Source: CG2-30-58-95 sp964618215
GTDB taxonomy: Bacteria > Chloroflexota > Anaerolineae > Anaerolineales > Villigracilaceae
Assembly (NCBI GenBank): GCA_964618215.1
Contig: CAZTZE010000007.1
Location: 42,736 to 106,735, forward strand
Length of the DNA stretch: 64,000 nucleotides
Direction of reading: 5' to 3'
Within the stretch, counting starts at the first letter, position 1. Each line of letters opens with the position of its first letter. Below, piece by piece: positions 55,513-63,932 of the stretch. The notes below the pieces were generated by a model. It was given only the letters and a program-made list of their open reading frames with translations, did not search any database and was not told the origin of the DNA. Position numbers and translations under genes: made by a program.

Positions 55513-56256
55513 TCACGTTGATCGCCAGAGCCGGATTCCAGCACTGCCCTGCCAACCGATTAGGTGCTGCGCATAGGATTGGATCATCGCTTGCATCTTC
55601 TCCAAATCCTCGAACAATATGCCAATCTGGGATGCATACGCGGCAATGCCCTCCTGCCAGGCGCGCAAGCCAGCCTCCGAAACGGGTTGGACCTCGGCCG
55701 GCATACCGCTTGTAAGCGTCTCCATGGCTGAGGCATCCTTGAGCAGGTAGGGGATGTCGGCGTAATAACGCAAGGGTCGTTCCAGCGCCTCGACCGCGAC
55801 GCGCGTCAGGCGATGATCCACATGCCCGCCGACGGTCAATGGGCAGACGAGGGTGTCCTCTGGTTTAAGGATCGCGGCCAGGAAGGCACGCAGCGTTTCG
55901 ACCAGCGGCCGGTCGGCGGGATGGATTTCGCCCATGAGCGTGTTCGGGTCATACAGCCACGCGCCGTCTTGGGCGGAACGGTAGATGCAATCCGGGATGG
56001 ATAGGTGCCGGTATCTGGCTCCAACGGTGCGGCAGGCGGCCATGTCCTCCTGGCGGCGACGGGCCGGCGTATCCGCGCCGGTGCCCCATTCAGCGTGCAG
56101 CACTTCGGCGAAAGGTGAAAGCGGACCATCCGGCGGGTCTCCGGTGCAGACGGTCCAGATCTCGACTTGGGTCCCGGCGTGGGTCTGTTCCCAGATCAAC
56201 CCGCCGCAGGATAGGATGGCGTCGTCAAGGTGTGGGGAGATATATATCCAGCGCAT
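55513..56256 (-). CDS. PIG-L/LmbE-family deacetylase
   Basis: The 247-residue protein has the metal site motif SPHLDDAILSCGGLI (PHxDD) near the N-terminus, SIPDCIYR and GGHVDHRLTRVAVEAL with the third ligand His. The family removes acetyl groups from N-acetylglucosaminyl conjugates, for example in mycothiol- or bacillithiol-like pathways or glycan metabolism. Substrate is not predictable here. TATAAT ends six bases before the ATG, so the mRNA is likely leaderless. Confidence 0.9.
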   Translation of the reverse strand: MRWIYISPHLDDAILSCGGLIWEQTHAGTQVEIWTVCTGDPPDGPLSPFAEVLHAEWGTGADTPARRRQEDMAACRTVGARYRHLSIPDCIYRSAQDGAWLYDPNTLMGEIHPADRPLVETLRAFLAAILKPEDTLVCPLTVGGHVDHRLTRVAVEALERPLRYYADIPYLLKDASAMETLTSGMPAEVQPVSEAGLRAWQEGIAAYASQIGILFEDLEKMQAMIQSYAQHLIGWQGSAGIRLWRST

Positions 56257-56262
56257 GGGGAT

Positions 56263-56268
56263 ATTATA
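56263..56268 (-). promoter_or_regulatory. -10 box TATAAT, leaderless start of the LmbE-like gene
   Basis: On the minus strand TATAAT is followed by ATCCCC and the ATG at 56256. Confidence 0.55.
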
Positions 56269-56269
56269 T

Positions 56270-56308
56270 TGGAAATCGGTAGATTGGTAAATTGGTAACT
56301 GGTAAAAT
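56270..56308. repeat. TTGGTAAA tandem micro-repeat
   Basis: Four to five units of a 8-9 bp word (TCGGTAGA, TTGGTAAA, TTGGTAAC, TGGTAAAA) occupy the divergent promoter region. Confidence 0.65.
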
Positions 56309-56341
56309 GGGTTGACAATAAATCATCCATTGGAGGAGAAC

Positions 56342-57490
56342 ATGACCGCACAACCGCTGAAGGGCATCCGTATCCTCGATCTCTCCCGCCTGCTCCCCGG
56401 CCCATACCTGACCCAGTTGCTGGCCGACTTGGGCGCGGAAGTCATCAAAATCGAGACGCCGCGGCTGGGCGACTACGCCCGTCTCGCCCCGCCAGAGATG
56501 GGGCTGGGCGGCTTGTTCGAGACGGTCAACCGCGGCAAGAAGAGCGTGGCGGTCAACTATCGCAACCCGCGCGGGCGGGAAATCTTCCTGAAATTGGCCG
56601 CCACAGCGGATGTCATTCTGGAAGGCTTCAAGCCAGGATCGGTCAACAAGTGGAAAATTGACTACGATGCGGTGTGCGCGGTAAAACCAGATATTATCTA
56701 TTGTTCACTTTCTGGTTATGGTCAAGAGGGTCCTTTCCGCGACCGCGCCGGACACGATTTGAATTATCTCGCCGTCAGCGGTGCAGTTGCTTTGAATGCC
56801 CGCGCCGGTGAAGCGCCGCTGCCGTATGGCCTGCCCGCCGCCGACCTGGCTGGTGGCATGTTAGCCGCGATTGCCATCTTGGGTGCACTGGTCGGGCGCG
56901 GCAAAACCAAACAGGGGATGTACCTCGACATGGCTTTGTTGGACGGCGCGATTTCATGGATGACGCCGTTGGCCGGAGGCGCATATTTCAGCGGCATTGA
57001 CGTTTCAGCCGCTAGTTTGCCTTTGCTCGGCGGCCTGCCGTGCTTTAATGTCTATGAAACCGCAGACGGCAAATATCTCACCCTGGCCGCGCTGGAGCCG
57101 ACTTTCTGGGCGGATTTCTGCAGAGTCACCGCTCGCGCCGATCTGCTCCCGCGCCAGTTTGACCGCAGGCTTGGAAATGAAATCGCGGCCATCTTCCGTC
57201 AGAAATCGCGTCCTGAATGGCTGTCAGCCTTTGCCGGGACAGACGGCTGCGTAGAGGCGGTCAACTCGTTCGAGGAGATGCTCGCTCACCCGCAGGTGCA
57301 GGCGCGTGGTTATGTGCGCGAGCAGAATGGAAAAGCGGTCGGGTTGAATTCGTCGTTCGTGTTCGCGCGGCGCGAGTCCGCACCTGCGCCTGAGTTGGGC
57401 GAGCATACGCGGGAAATTTTACAGGGAGTTGGATTGCAGGATGGGGAGATCGAGGAACTGGCCGAGCGCGGGGTGATCGCGGTGGGGTGA
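56342..57490 (+). CDS. CaiB/BaiF family (class III) CoA-transferase or alpha-methylacyl-CoA racemase
   Basis: The 382-residue protein has the family start GIRILDLSRLLPGPYLTQLL, ADLGAEVIKIETP, VNRGKKSVAVNY and the active-site stretch GYGQEGPFRDRAGHDLNYLA, where the Asp is the catalytic residue. The GHDLNYLAVSG sequence is closest to alpha-methylacyl-CoA racemases, so racemase activity is at least as likely as CoA transfer. GGAGGAG precedes the ATG at 56342. It stands alone between divergent and convergent neighbours. Confidence 0.9.
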   Translation: MTAQPLKGIRILDLSRLLPGPYLTQLLADLGAEVIKIETPRLGDYARLAPPEMGLGGLFETVNRGKKSVAVNYRNPRGREIFLKLAATADVILEGFKPGSVNKWKIDYDAVCAVKPDIIYCSLSGYGQEGPFRDRAGHDLNYLAVSGAVALNARAGEAPLPYGLPAADLAGGMLAAIAILGALVGRGKTKQGMYLDMALLDGAISWMTPLAGGAYFSGIDVSAASLPLLGGLPCFNVYETADGKYLTLAALEPTFWADFCRVTARADLLPRQFDRRLGNEIAAIFRQKSRPEWLSAFAGTDGCVEAVNSFEEMLAHPQVQARGYVREQNGKAVGLNSSFVFARRESAPAPELGEHTREILQGVGLQDGEIEELAERGVIAVG

Positions 57491-57599
57491 AAACCGTTGA
57501 TAACGGGGCAGGCGAGTCGATTGGTCAGATGGTCGAGCGGATTATTCTTTAAACGTCAACATCTGAAAACCCACTATCCTGACTGATCGTGTATCCCAC

Positions 57600-58835
57600 T
57601 CAGTTCACATCTGGGGATTGTTCTTCCGAAAGGACCTCCCTCGCCAACTTCTGCAGCGCCTCCGTCTCGGCGGGGTCGGCGTGGGAGGCGCGCCAGTACT
57701 GTTCGAGCAGGTCGAGCGGGGAGAGGCTGCTGATGGTTTGATCCGCCGGCAGGCGGATGCGGCCTTCGATCTGCGGGCGTTTGACAAGGTGGAATTCGAA
57801 GGCTTGCTTTGTGTGCTCGCGCAGCGCGGCTTCGTCAATTAACGTGTCCAACTCGCGCGGATATTCCACTATCAGGCGCACGATCGCGCCAGCCAGCTTT
57901 TTCGGGGCAGGCAGGCTGGATTTCAAGCTGGCGGTGACGTTCTCGGCAGATTCCAGTTGCGCATAGCAGTCAAAGAATGGGCGGATGCCAGTCAATTGCC
58001 GCCATTCGACCTCAGTCTGGCCGCGTTCGACCTGGGCAATGACGAAGAACTTTTCATCCGCAGCCTCGCCGAAATCCACGCGCTCGATCGAGCCGGGATA
58101 AATCACCGGTGGATGAGTGTTTTCGTTCAAATTCTGCGGCTTGTGGATGTGACCCAGAGCGACATAATCCAGGCGCGGATCCCGGACGAGCGAGCCGGGC
58201 AGCACCAGGTCTGCGCCGAGCATCACCGTCCGTTCGCTGCCGTATTTGGCTCCCTGCACCGAGGCGTGAGCGGTCAGGATGACTGGCAGTTTGGGATCGG
58301 CTTCATCCAGCCAGCCATTGACAAGCTCCGTGATTCGAGATTCGATATTCGTAAAGATTTCAGCAGGGTCTGCAGCGCTTATCTCCAGTGATGCCAGCAG
58401 GCCGGAGTGTGAGATCCAGGGTATTGCAATAACCTGCAGCGGTAAGCCGAGATTATTGGCACTGAGGAAACACGGCTTGGAAATTACGCGCACATTGGGC
58501 ACTTCCAGCGTATCGAATTCCTGAATGGCGTTGGCGCGGCCCAGGGCAGGCGAGAGGTCGTGGTTGCCGATCAGGAGCAGGGTCGGGATGCCCGCCTTCG
58601 AGAGGCGGATGATGCGCCGGCCCCACTCGCGCTGGAAGGTCGGGGCTGGGGCGCGGTCTTTGTAGGCGTCGCCGGCAAAGATGACCAGGTCCACTTTTTC
58701 GGCGATGGCCGCATCCACGATGGTGTCCAGTGACTTGAGAAAGTCCAGCACGCGCAGCGGCAGTCCGGTCTCCAGGTCGTGGCGGCCGTAGTTGGCCATG
58801 TCTATGTGGGCGTCGGCGAAATGGAGTAGTTTCAT
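57600..58835 (-). CDS. sbcD: Nuclease SbcCD/Mre11-type subunit SbcD
   Basis: The 411-residue phosphoesterase has the Mre11 motifs LLHFADAHIDM, VIFAGDAYKD, LLIGNHDLSPALG, VILTAHASVQG and YVALGHIHKPQ, plus a C-terminal capping region. It is the Mn-dependent nuclease partner of SbcC (39287). An internal stretch at about residues 160-171 (TNIESRITE) is encoded by an ATTCGAGATTCG micro-repeat (58331-58351). The gene is separated from sbcC by about 16 kb, whereas the two are usually adjacent. Start at 58835; upstream codons are repeat. Confidence 0.93.
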   Translation of the reverse strand: MKLLHFADAHIDMANYGRHDLETGLPLRVLDFLKSLDTIVDAAIAEKVDLVIFAGDAYKDRAPAPTFQREWGRRIIRLSKAGIPTLLLIGNHDLSPALGRANAIQEFDTLEVPNVRVISKPCFLSANNLGLPLQVIAIPWISHSGLLASLEISAADPAEIFTNIESRITELVNGWLDEADPKLPVILTAHASVQGAKYGSERTVMLGADLVLPGSLVRDPRLDYVALGHIHKPQNLNENTHPPVIYPGSIERVDFGEAADEKFFVIAQVERGQTEVEWRQLTGIRPFFDCYAQLESAENVTASLKSSLPAPKKLAGAIVRLIVEYPRELDTLIDEAALREHTKQAFEFHLVKRPQIEGRIRLPADQTISSLSPLDLLEQYWRASHADPAETEALQKLAREVLSEEQSPDVN

Positions 58836-58838
58836 AGT

Positions 58839-58882
58839 TGGGTAGTTGGATAGTCGGGTAGTTGAGTAGTTGGATAGTTTGG
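58839..58882. repeat. TAGTTGGATAG tandem micro-repeat
   Basis: Five units of an 8-9 bp word (TAGTTGGG, TAGTTGGA, TAGTCGGG, TAGTTGAG, TAGTTGGA) lie just upstream of sbcD on its coding strand's leader. Confidence 0.75.
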
Positions 58883-58948
58883 TGGCCTTGGGCCAGAGAA
58901 CCACGAAATTACCGAGTAGGCCTTCGGCACAACTACAAAATTATGGAA

Positions 58949-60229
58949 CTAAGGCTGAAGACCGAGTTCCTGCAGCGCCTGGACGCTGGGGGCGAAATCG
59001 GGGTGCCATTGCAGGCTCTCACGCAGGTCAGTGATCGCCCCGGCGGTATCGCCCAGGGTGGCTCTGGCTTTGGCGCGCCAGAAAAAACTTTCCTCGATGG
59101 CGGGTTCGTTGGCGGTCTCGATGGTGGTGGTCGCCAAGTTGAGCACGTCGTAGTAACGGCCAGTGTAGAAATAGGCAAAGTATGGCCCGGTCTGATACCA
59201 GAGCATGCGCCAGGGGCGTTTCTCTGCGGCAATGGTCGGGTAGATGGCAAAAGCCTGATCGTAGGCCGCGGCCGCGCCGGCGTAATCCTGCAGGCGCACC
59301 AGGCTGCTGCCGCGATTGAACCAGGCAAAGTACAGGTCGCGCGTCTCGCTCAACCGGTAGATCTCATCCGAGGCTTTCTGGGCGGCGTACTGGAAGTTGG
59401 CGGTCTCATCGGCCTGCGCGCCGATGATCGCCAGCGCCTCGGCCTCGCGTTCGGATGGATAGATGACGATATAGGTGTAGTTGAACGCCCGCCAGTAACT
59501 GGTCATCTCTTCGTAGGTGACGGGCATGTCCGCCATGATATAGGAATCCTGAACCAGGAAGCGGCCTTTGGCCTCTTCGTAGGCGCTGACGACTTCGTAA
59601 TGCCCCATCCAGCCATCGAACTGCGCACCTTCAAAGCCCTTCTCGACGATCACCGGGAAACCGGCGGCGATGAGGCGTTTGAGCAGGTCGAGGTCGCCGC
59701 CGACGCGGAGGATGACCTTGAGATCGGTCTCTTCAGCAACATAAGTCGCCATCTCATAAGGCATCACGTTTTTGTCGCGCGGGTTGGGCTTGAGAAAGGC
59801 TGCCGTATCACGTTGGTCGCCTTCCCAGCCCCAGAACGAGAGCGCCATCGAGAGATTGGCCGGGCCGCAGTTATTCCATTTTTGGTACTCGTGCCGGATA
59901 CCCTTCAACGTGACCCTTCCGGGCAGCTGGGTGGGGGTGACGGTCGGTGTCGGTGTCGGCGCGGGGGTGGCGCTTGCACTGAACGATGTCGAGGTGGGCG
60001 TCGGCGTGGACAGGGCGTCCATCGTCGCTTGGACGTGGGTGGCGATCTGTGCCTGCTCTCCGGGCAGGAAGACAACCTCTTCCGGCGGGTTGAAGAAATA
60101 TTGGATCTGGGCGCGCAGGTTGCTCACCCGCCAGGCCAGGCGGGAATGGACGGGGGGCAGGTAGTAGATGCCGACCGCCAATACGAGAACGGCAACGATA
60201 CCGATAAGGATGCGTAAGCGTTTTTGCAT
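58949..60229 (-). CDS. Membrane-anchored C39-like peptidase with TPR repeats
   Basis: This 426-residue protein has an N-terminal membrane helix (ILIGIVAVLVLAVGIYYL), a Thr/Pro-rich linker at about 75-100, a C39-type cysteine peptidase-like domain with NNCGPANLSMALSFWGW (catalytic Cys) and WMGHYEVVSAY (catalytic His), and two to three TPR-like repeats in the last 150 residues. It would face outside the cell. Role is unknown; peptide processing or inactive binding are possible. TATAAT lies 7 nt before the ATG. Confidence 0.85.
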   Translation of the reverse strand: MQKRLRILIGIVAVLVLAVGIYYLPPVHSRLAWRVSNLRAQIQYFFNPPEEVVFLPGEQAQIATHVQATMDALSTPTPTSTSFSASATPAPTPTPTVTPTQLPGRVTLKGIRHEYQKWNNCGPANLSMALSFWGWEGDQRDTAAFLKPNPRDKNVMPYEMATYVAEETDLKVILRVGGDLDLLKRLIAAGFPVIVEKGFEGAQFDGWMGHYEVVSAYEEAKGRFLVQDSYIMADMPVTYEEMTSYWRAFNYTYIVIYPSEREAEALAIIGAQADETANFQYAAQKASDEIYRLSETRDLYFAWFNRGSSLVRLQDYAGAAAAYDQAFAIYPTIAAEKRPWRMLWYQTGPYFAYFYTGRYYDVLNLATTTIETANEPAIEESFFWRAKARATLGDTAGAITDLRESLQWHPDFAPSVQALQELGLQP

Positions 60230-60243
60230 GGGGGTGATTATAA

Positions 60244-60350
60244 AGCAAAACGTGGAACGGAAAACGTAAAACGTAAAAAGGCGACCACCTTACAGCAGCC
60301 GCCCTTTACGCATCACGCATCACGCATCACTCATCACGCATCACGCACTT
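60244..60350. repeat. ACGTAAAA and CGCATCA micro-repeats overlapping the dnaK 3' end
   Basis: ACGTGGAACGGAAAACGTAA-type words (60249-60276) and seven copies of CGCATCA-like 7-mers (about 60307-60350) lie here. The second array encodes the last residues of DnaK (VRDA) and may have replaced the native end. Confidence 0.7.
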
Positions 60351-62259
60351 CCCCATCCACCACCTCTCCATCCGGCGGGGGTGTTTGCTGACCCGAGTCC
60401 CCGGGCTGAGCGCCGCCGAAGCCCTGTGGACCGGCTCCGGGCGGCGTCTGCTGTTCTTGGGCATACATCTGCTGGCTGAGGGCGTAGAACATGTTTTGCA
60501 ATTCCTCGCTGGCCTTCTTGATGAGGTTGAGATCATCGCCCAGGGCAGCCTGTTTGAGATCATTGATCTTGCCTTCGATTTTGGTGCGCTCGTCGTTGGA
60601 GACCTTCTCGCCCAGGTCGCGCAGGGCTTTCTCGGTCTGGTAGACCAGGCTATCGGCAGTGTTGCGGGCGTCAATGAGCTCGCGGCGTTTCTTGTCTTCG
60701 GCCTCGTAGCGCTTGGCTTCTTCCACTTTCCTGGCAATGTCATCCTTGCTCAGGTTGGTCGAGGCGGTGACGGTGATCTTCTGCTCCTTGGCGGTGGCCT
60801 TGTCTTTTGCCGTGACGTTGAGGATGCCGTTGGCGTCTATGTCGAAGGTCACCTCGACCTGCGGGATGCCGCGCGGCGCGGGCGGGATGCCGTCCAGGCG
60901 GAAGCGGCCAAGCGACATGTTATCGGCAGCCATCGGGCGTTCGCCCTGCAGGATATGGATATCCACAGCCGTCTGACTGTCAGCGGCGGTGGAGTAGGTT
61001 TCGGTCTTGCGCACCGGGATGGTGGTGTTGCGTTCGATCATGGTGGTCATTACGCTCCCCAGCGTTTCGACGCCCAACGAGAGCGGGGTCACGTCGAGCA
61101 GGAGGATATCTTTCACCTCGCCGCCCAACACGCCGGCCTGAATAGCCGCGCCGACCGCCACGACTTCATCCGGGTTGACGCCCTTATTCGGTTCTTTGCC
61201 ATCTGTCAGCTTGCGTACCAGTTCCTGGACCATTGGCATGCGCGTCGCCCCGCCGACCAGCACCACCTCGTTGAGGTTTGCAGCGCTCATACCGGCATCT
61301 TTAAGGGCAGCCTCGAACGGTTTACGGCAGCGATTTAATAATTCTTCGGTCATCTGCTCGAACCTGGCGCGGGTCAGTTTGAGTTGCAAATGCTTGGGGC
61401 CGGAAGCATCCGCGGTGATGTAGGGCAGGTTGATCTCGGTCTCCATCATGCTCGAAAGTTCGATCTTGGCTTTTTCGGCTGCTTCTCTGAGGCGTTGGAG
61501 CGCCTGGCGATCCTGGCGCAAGTCAATGCCCTGATCCTTCTTGAACTCGTCCGCAGCCCAGTTGACCACGCGCTGATCCCAGTCGTCGCCGCCCAGGTGT
61601 GTATCGCCGTTGGTGGCTTTGACCTGGATGACGCCTTCGCCAACGTCCAGGATCGAGACGTCGAACGTGCCGCCGCCCAGGTCGAAGACCAGGATGGTCT
61701 CATTCTTTTTCTTGTCCAGGCCATAAGCCAGGGCGGAGGCGGTCGGCTCGTTGATGATGCGCATCACTTCCAATCCAGCGATGCGGCCGGCGTCTTTGGT
61801 TGCTTGTCGCTGGGAGTCGTTGAAATATGCCGGCACGGTGATGACCGCCTGAGTGACCGTCTGGCCGAGGTAGGCTTCAGCGTCCGATTTGAGTTTCGCC
61901 AGGAGCATGGCGGAGATTTCCTGCGGGCTGTACTCGCGGCCGGTCACGGGGATCTTGACCCGCGCTTCGTCCGAGGGGCCGCTCACGACCTGGTATGGCA
62001 CCATCTTGCGCTCGGTTTCCACTTCATCAAAGCGGCGGCCCATAAAACGCTTGATGGAGTAAATCGTGTTTTCCGAGTTGATCACGGTCTGGCGTTTGGC
62101 GGTCTGCCCAACCATACGCTCGTTGTTCTTGTTGAACGCCACGACAGATGGACACAATCGCCCACCCTCCGCAGTGGTGATGACCGTTGGTTGGCCGCCT
62201 TCCATCACGGCCACCACGCTGTTGGTCGTTCCCAAGTCAATTCCGATGATTTTACCCAT
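60334..62259 (-). CDS. dnaK: Chaperone protein DnaK (Hsp70)
   Basis: The 641-residue Hsp70 has the ATPase motifs IGIDLGTTNSVVAVMEGG, VPAYFNDSQRQATKDAG, FDLGGGTFDVSIL and LVGGATRMPMVQ, a substrate-binding domain from about 390, and a helical lid ending in a Gly/Pro-rich tail. It folds and protects proteins with DnaJ and GrpE, which are not in this window. Start at 62259 (MGKIIGID). No CIRCE element (TTAGCACTC-N9-GAGTGCTAA) is seen upstream. Confidence 0.97.
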   Translation of the reverse strand: MGKIIGIDLGTTNSVVAVMEGGQPTVITTAEGGRLCPSVVAFNKNNERMVGQTAKRQTVINSENTIYSIKRFMGRRFDEVETERKMVPYQVVSGPSDEARVKIPVTGREYSPQEISAMLLAKLKSDAEAYLGQTVTQAVITVPAYFNDSQRQATKDAGRIAGLEVMRIINEPTASALAYGLDKKKNETILVFDLGGGTFDVSILDVGEGVIQVKATNGDTHLGGDDWDQRVVNWAADEFKKDQGIDLRQDRQALQRLREAAEKAKIELSSMMETEINLPYITADASGPKHLQLKLTRARFEQMTEELLNRCRKPFEAALKDAGMSAANLNEVVLVGGATRMPMVQELVRKLTDGKEPNKGVNPDEVVAVGAAIQAGVLGGEVKDILLLDVTPLSLGVETLGSVMTTMIERNTTIPVRKTETYSTAADSQTAVDIHILQGERPMAADNMSLGRFRLDGIPPAPRGIPQVEVTFDIDANGILNVTAKDKATAKEQKITVTASTNLSKDDIARKVEEAKRYEAEDKKRRELIDARNTADSLVYQTEKALRDLGEKVSNDERTKIEGKINDLKQAALGDDLNLIKKASEELQNMFYALSQQMYAQEQQTPPGAGPQGFGGAQPGDSGQQTPPPDGEVVDGEVRDA

Positions 62260-62485
62260 GACATTGCTCCTGTTGTTAGTGTAATTGCGATGGTCGAGTA
62301 GCCCCGCAGGGGCGTATCGAGAGCCGATGCAATCCCCACGCGCGGGTAGATTGCTCACCTGGCCTTTTGGGCTTTCGCATTGACAATAGCATACTCGATA
62401 AATGCAAGAATAACGTTAACGCCGCATAGAAAAAATGTAATTATTCAGGCAGTAGCCATTGAAGCGAGGAATTCCGTAAAAATGC

Positions 62486-62521
62486 AAGACCTGACAGGTT
62501 TTGAACAACCTGTCAGGTCTT
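62486..62521. repeat. 15-bp stem-loop of the ACCTGACAGGT family
   Basis: AAGACCTGACAGGTT and its exact complement flank the loop TTGAAC. It lies in the 290-bp spacer between dnaK and the lipoprotein gene, and resembles the arms of the element at 11171-11266. Confidence 0.75.
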
Positions 62522-62551
62522 GGGAGGCCTCAAATGTAAACGAGTGTTGTT

Positions 62552-63316
62552 TTACGGTTCGCTGATCGTCACCCAGTCGAATTCGACGATGATGGGCAGG
62601 ACACTATAGGACGAAACGCCAATTCCCACCTGTCCATCGCGCAGGTTGTACTTTTTCTCGGTGAATGATGTTATCTCCCTGCCGTTGATGTACAGCGACA
62701 GCGTATTGCCGTTGCAGATGGCGGTATATTCATTCGTATCTCTGCCGGAGCGGATGGCAGTCGAGCCGCCGGAATTTAGTGACAGGTAACCGCCTCCGGT
62801 CAGTTTGTCGTTCACCCAGACCGTCCACAAGCCGCCGTTGCTGATATTGAACTCATACCAGCCCTCCTCCGAATAACGACAGACCAGGACGACGTCGTTG
62901 GTATTCTTGCCGCGGTTATCGGCGAAAACGTCAATGCGGACATTCTTATAGATGTACGGATCGTACATCAAATACGCGTACAGATCTTCGCCGGTAATAT
63001 TGAATACCAGCACCCCATTATCGGTGTGAATGTCTAATTGTGTTGCGTCGCCGTGTTTTACATCATACGTCCAATTGGGAATTAAATCGTCGAATTCCTC
63101 GGTAAAGTAGTCCGGCGCCTCGGCCGGGGCTTCGGTCGGGACCTCGGTAGGCGGTTCCTGGGTCGGTTGGATCTGGACAGGCGGCGGCTGGGTGGGCTGG
63201 ATCTGGATAGGCGGCGGCTGGGTGGGAGTGGCTGTCGGGGTGGTACCGCACGCCAGGCCGACCAATAAGATTACACCGGCCAGTGCCAAAAACGGAAGAA
63301 ATATGCGGGATTTCAT
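62552..63316 (-). CDS. Secreted lipoprotein with a beta-sandwich (LamG/DUF1080-like) domain
   Basis: The 254-residue protein has a lipoprotein signal (LALAGVILLVGLACG, Cys near 23), a Pro/Gln/Glu-rich linker (PTQPPPIQIQPTQPPP) to about residue 68, and a beta-rich domain starting YFTEEFDDLIPNW, with WYEFNISNGGLWTVWVND and LSLYINGREITSF. This pattern is typical of concanavalin-like jelly-roll domains (DUF1080/LamG) that bind carbohydrate. Catalytic residues are not obvious. Start at 63316 after GAGAGGAG. Confidence 0.82.
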   Translation of the reverse strand: MKSRIFLPFLALAGVILLVGLACGTTPTATPTQPPPIQIQPTQPPPVQIQPTQEPPTEVPTEAPAEAPDYFTEEFDDLIPNWTYDVKHGDATQLDIHTDNGVLVFNITGEDLYAYLMYDPYIYKNVRIDVFADNRGKNTNDVVLVCRYSEEGWYEFNISNGGLWTVWVNDKLTGGGYLSLNSGGSTAIRSGRDTNEYTAICNGNTLSLYINGREITSFTEKKYNLRDGQVGIGVSSYSVLPIIVEFDWVTISEP

Positions 63317-63396
63317 GGAGTTCTCCTCTCTTTCTATAAAATAGTTTTGGTGTGCAAACAATATGAGTATAGCATGAGATTTGAAATATGCAACCC

Positions 63397-63429
63397 AAAA
63401 ACGCGCCGATTTTTGTTTAGCGCGTTTTT
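63397..63429 (-). terminator. ssrA: Intrinsic terminator of tmRNA
   Basis: AAAAACGCGC and GCGCGTTTTT form a 10-bp stem (63397-63406 with 63420-63429) directly after the mature 3' end of the tmRNA on the minus strand, and the downstream arm gives the T run. Confidence 0.8.
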
Positions 63430-63434
63430 GCTTA

Positions 63435-63857
63435 GGTGGAGATGGCGGGAATTGAACCCGCGTCCGAAAGAATCGACCCTCGGAAATCTACGAGCGTAGC
63501 CGGTTGAGGCTCGTCACTGCAGGTCACACAGCCGGCAAAGCTGACCTGCGGCCAGTCGCTCGGATCCGAAGACCCTCTTTCGCACACCTAGCGACATCTT
63601 GTGCGGCACTCCGCCTTTATGACGCCCGGCCCTGCCACCCGGCGGAGAACGGGGCAGGCGGACGCGGCCTCGCTTCTAGGGAGACCGGCTGTTATGTGCT
63701 CGCCTCTTTGGCTAGCTTAGAGCAAGCTTAGGCAGCGAGGGGCATAGCAGCGTAGGAAGTGCGGTTGGCACTTGATTTTTTGCGCTGGTTTAACGAGTTC
63801 GGCGCCTCTCGGCTCGCATTCCGGGACCAGCCTCTTCCGTCGAAGCCTGTCATCCCC
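63435..63857 (-). ncRNA. ssrA: Transfer-messenger RNA (tmRNA)
   Basis: On the minus strand the 5' end GGGGATG (from 63857) pairs with CATCTCC near the 3' end (63438-63444) to form the tRNA-like acceptor stem, and GCGGGTTCAATTCCCGC gives the T arm. The discriminator A and CC follow; the final A of CCA is not encoded. The tag reading frame (GCC at 63769 to TAA at 63728) encodes ANRTSYAAMPLAA, with the usual LAA degradation end. It rescues stalled ribosomes with SmpB. About 423 nt, a normal length. Confidence 0.93.
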
Positions 63858-63913
63858 AAAGTACGGGGACTTTCCCCAGAAAACGGGGACTTTCCCCAAA
63901 GTACGGGGACATT
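63854..63913. repeat. Three 20-bp tandem repeats at the tmRNA 5' leader
   Basis: Three direct units lie at 63854-63873, 63874-63893 and 63894-63913 (CCCCAAAGTACGGGGACTTT, then a variant with AGAAAA, then one ending ACATT). Each has the self-complementary core GGGGA-N3-TCCCC across unit borders. They lie between the tmRNA promoter and the mature 5' end, so they are probably transcribed and removed during processing. Confidence 0.8.
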
Positions 63914-63926
63914 GCCCGGTAGTTTG

Positions 63927-63932
63927 ATTATA
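63927..63932 (-). promoter_or_regulatory. -10 box TATAAT of tmRNA
   Basis: On the minus strand TATAAT lies upstream of the 20-bp repeats. Transcription would begin near 63920 and give a leader of about 60 nt before the mature tmRNA. Confidence 0.5.

Noticed and set aside
62260..62485. CIRCE heat-shock operator upstream of dnaK
   Set aside because: No TTAGCACTC-N9-GAGTGCTAA or close variant is visible.
63854..63913. Possible CRISPR array at the right end
   Set aside because: Units are only 20 bp, directly abutting, without unique spacers, and no cas genes are present.
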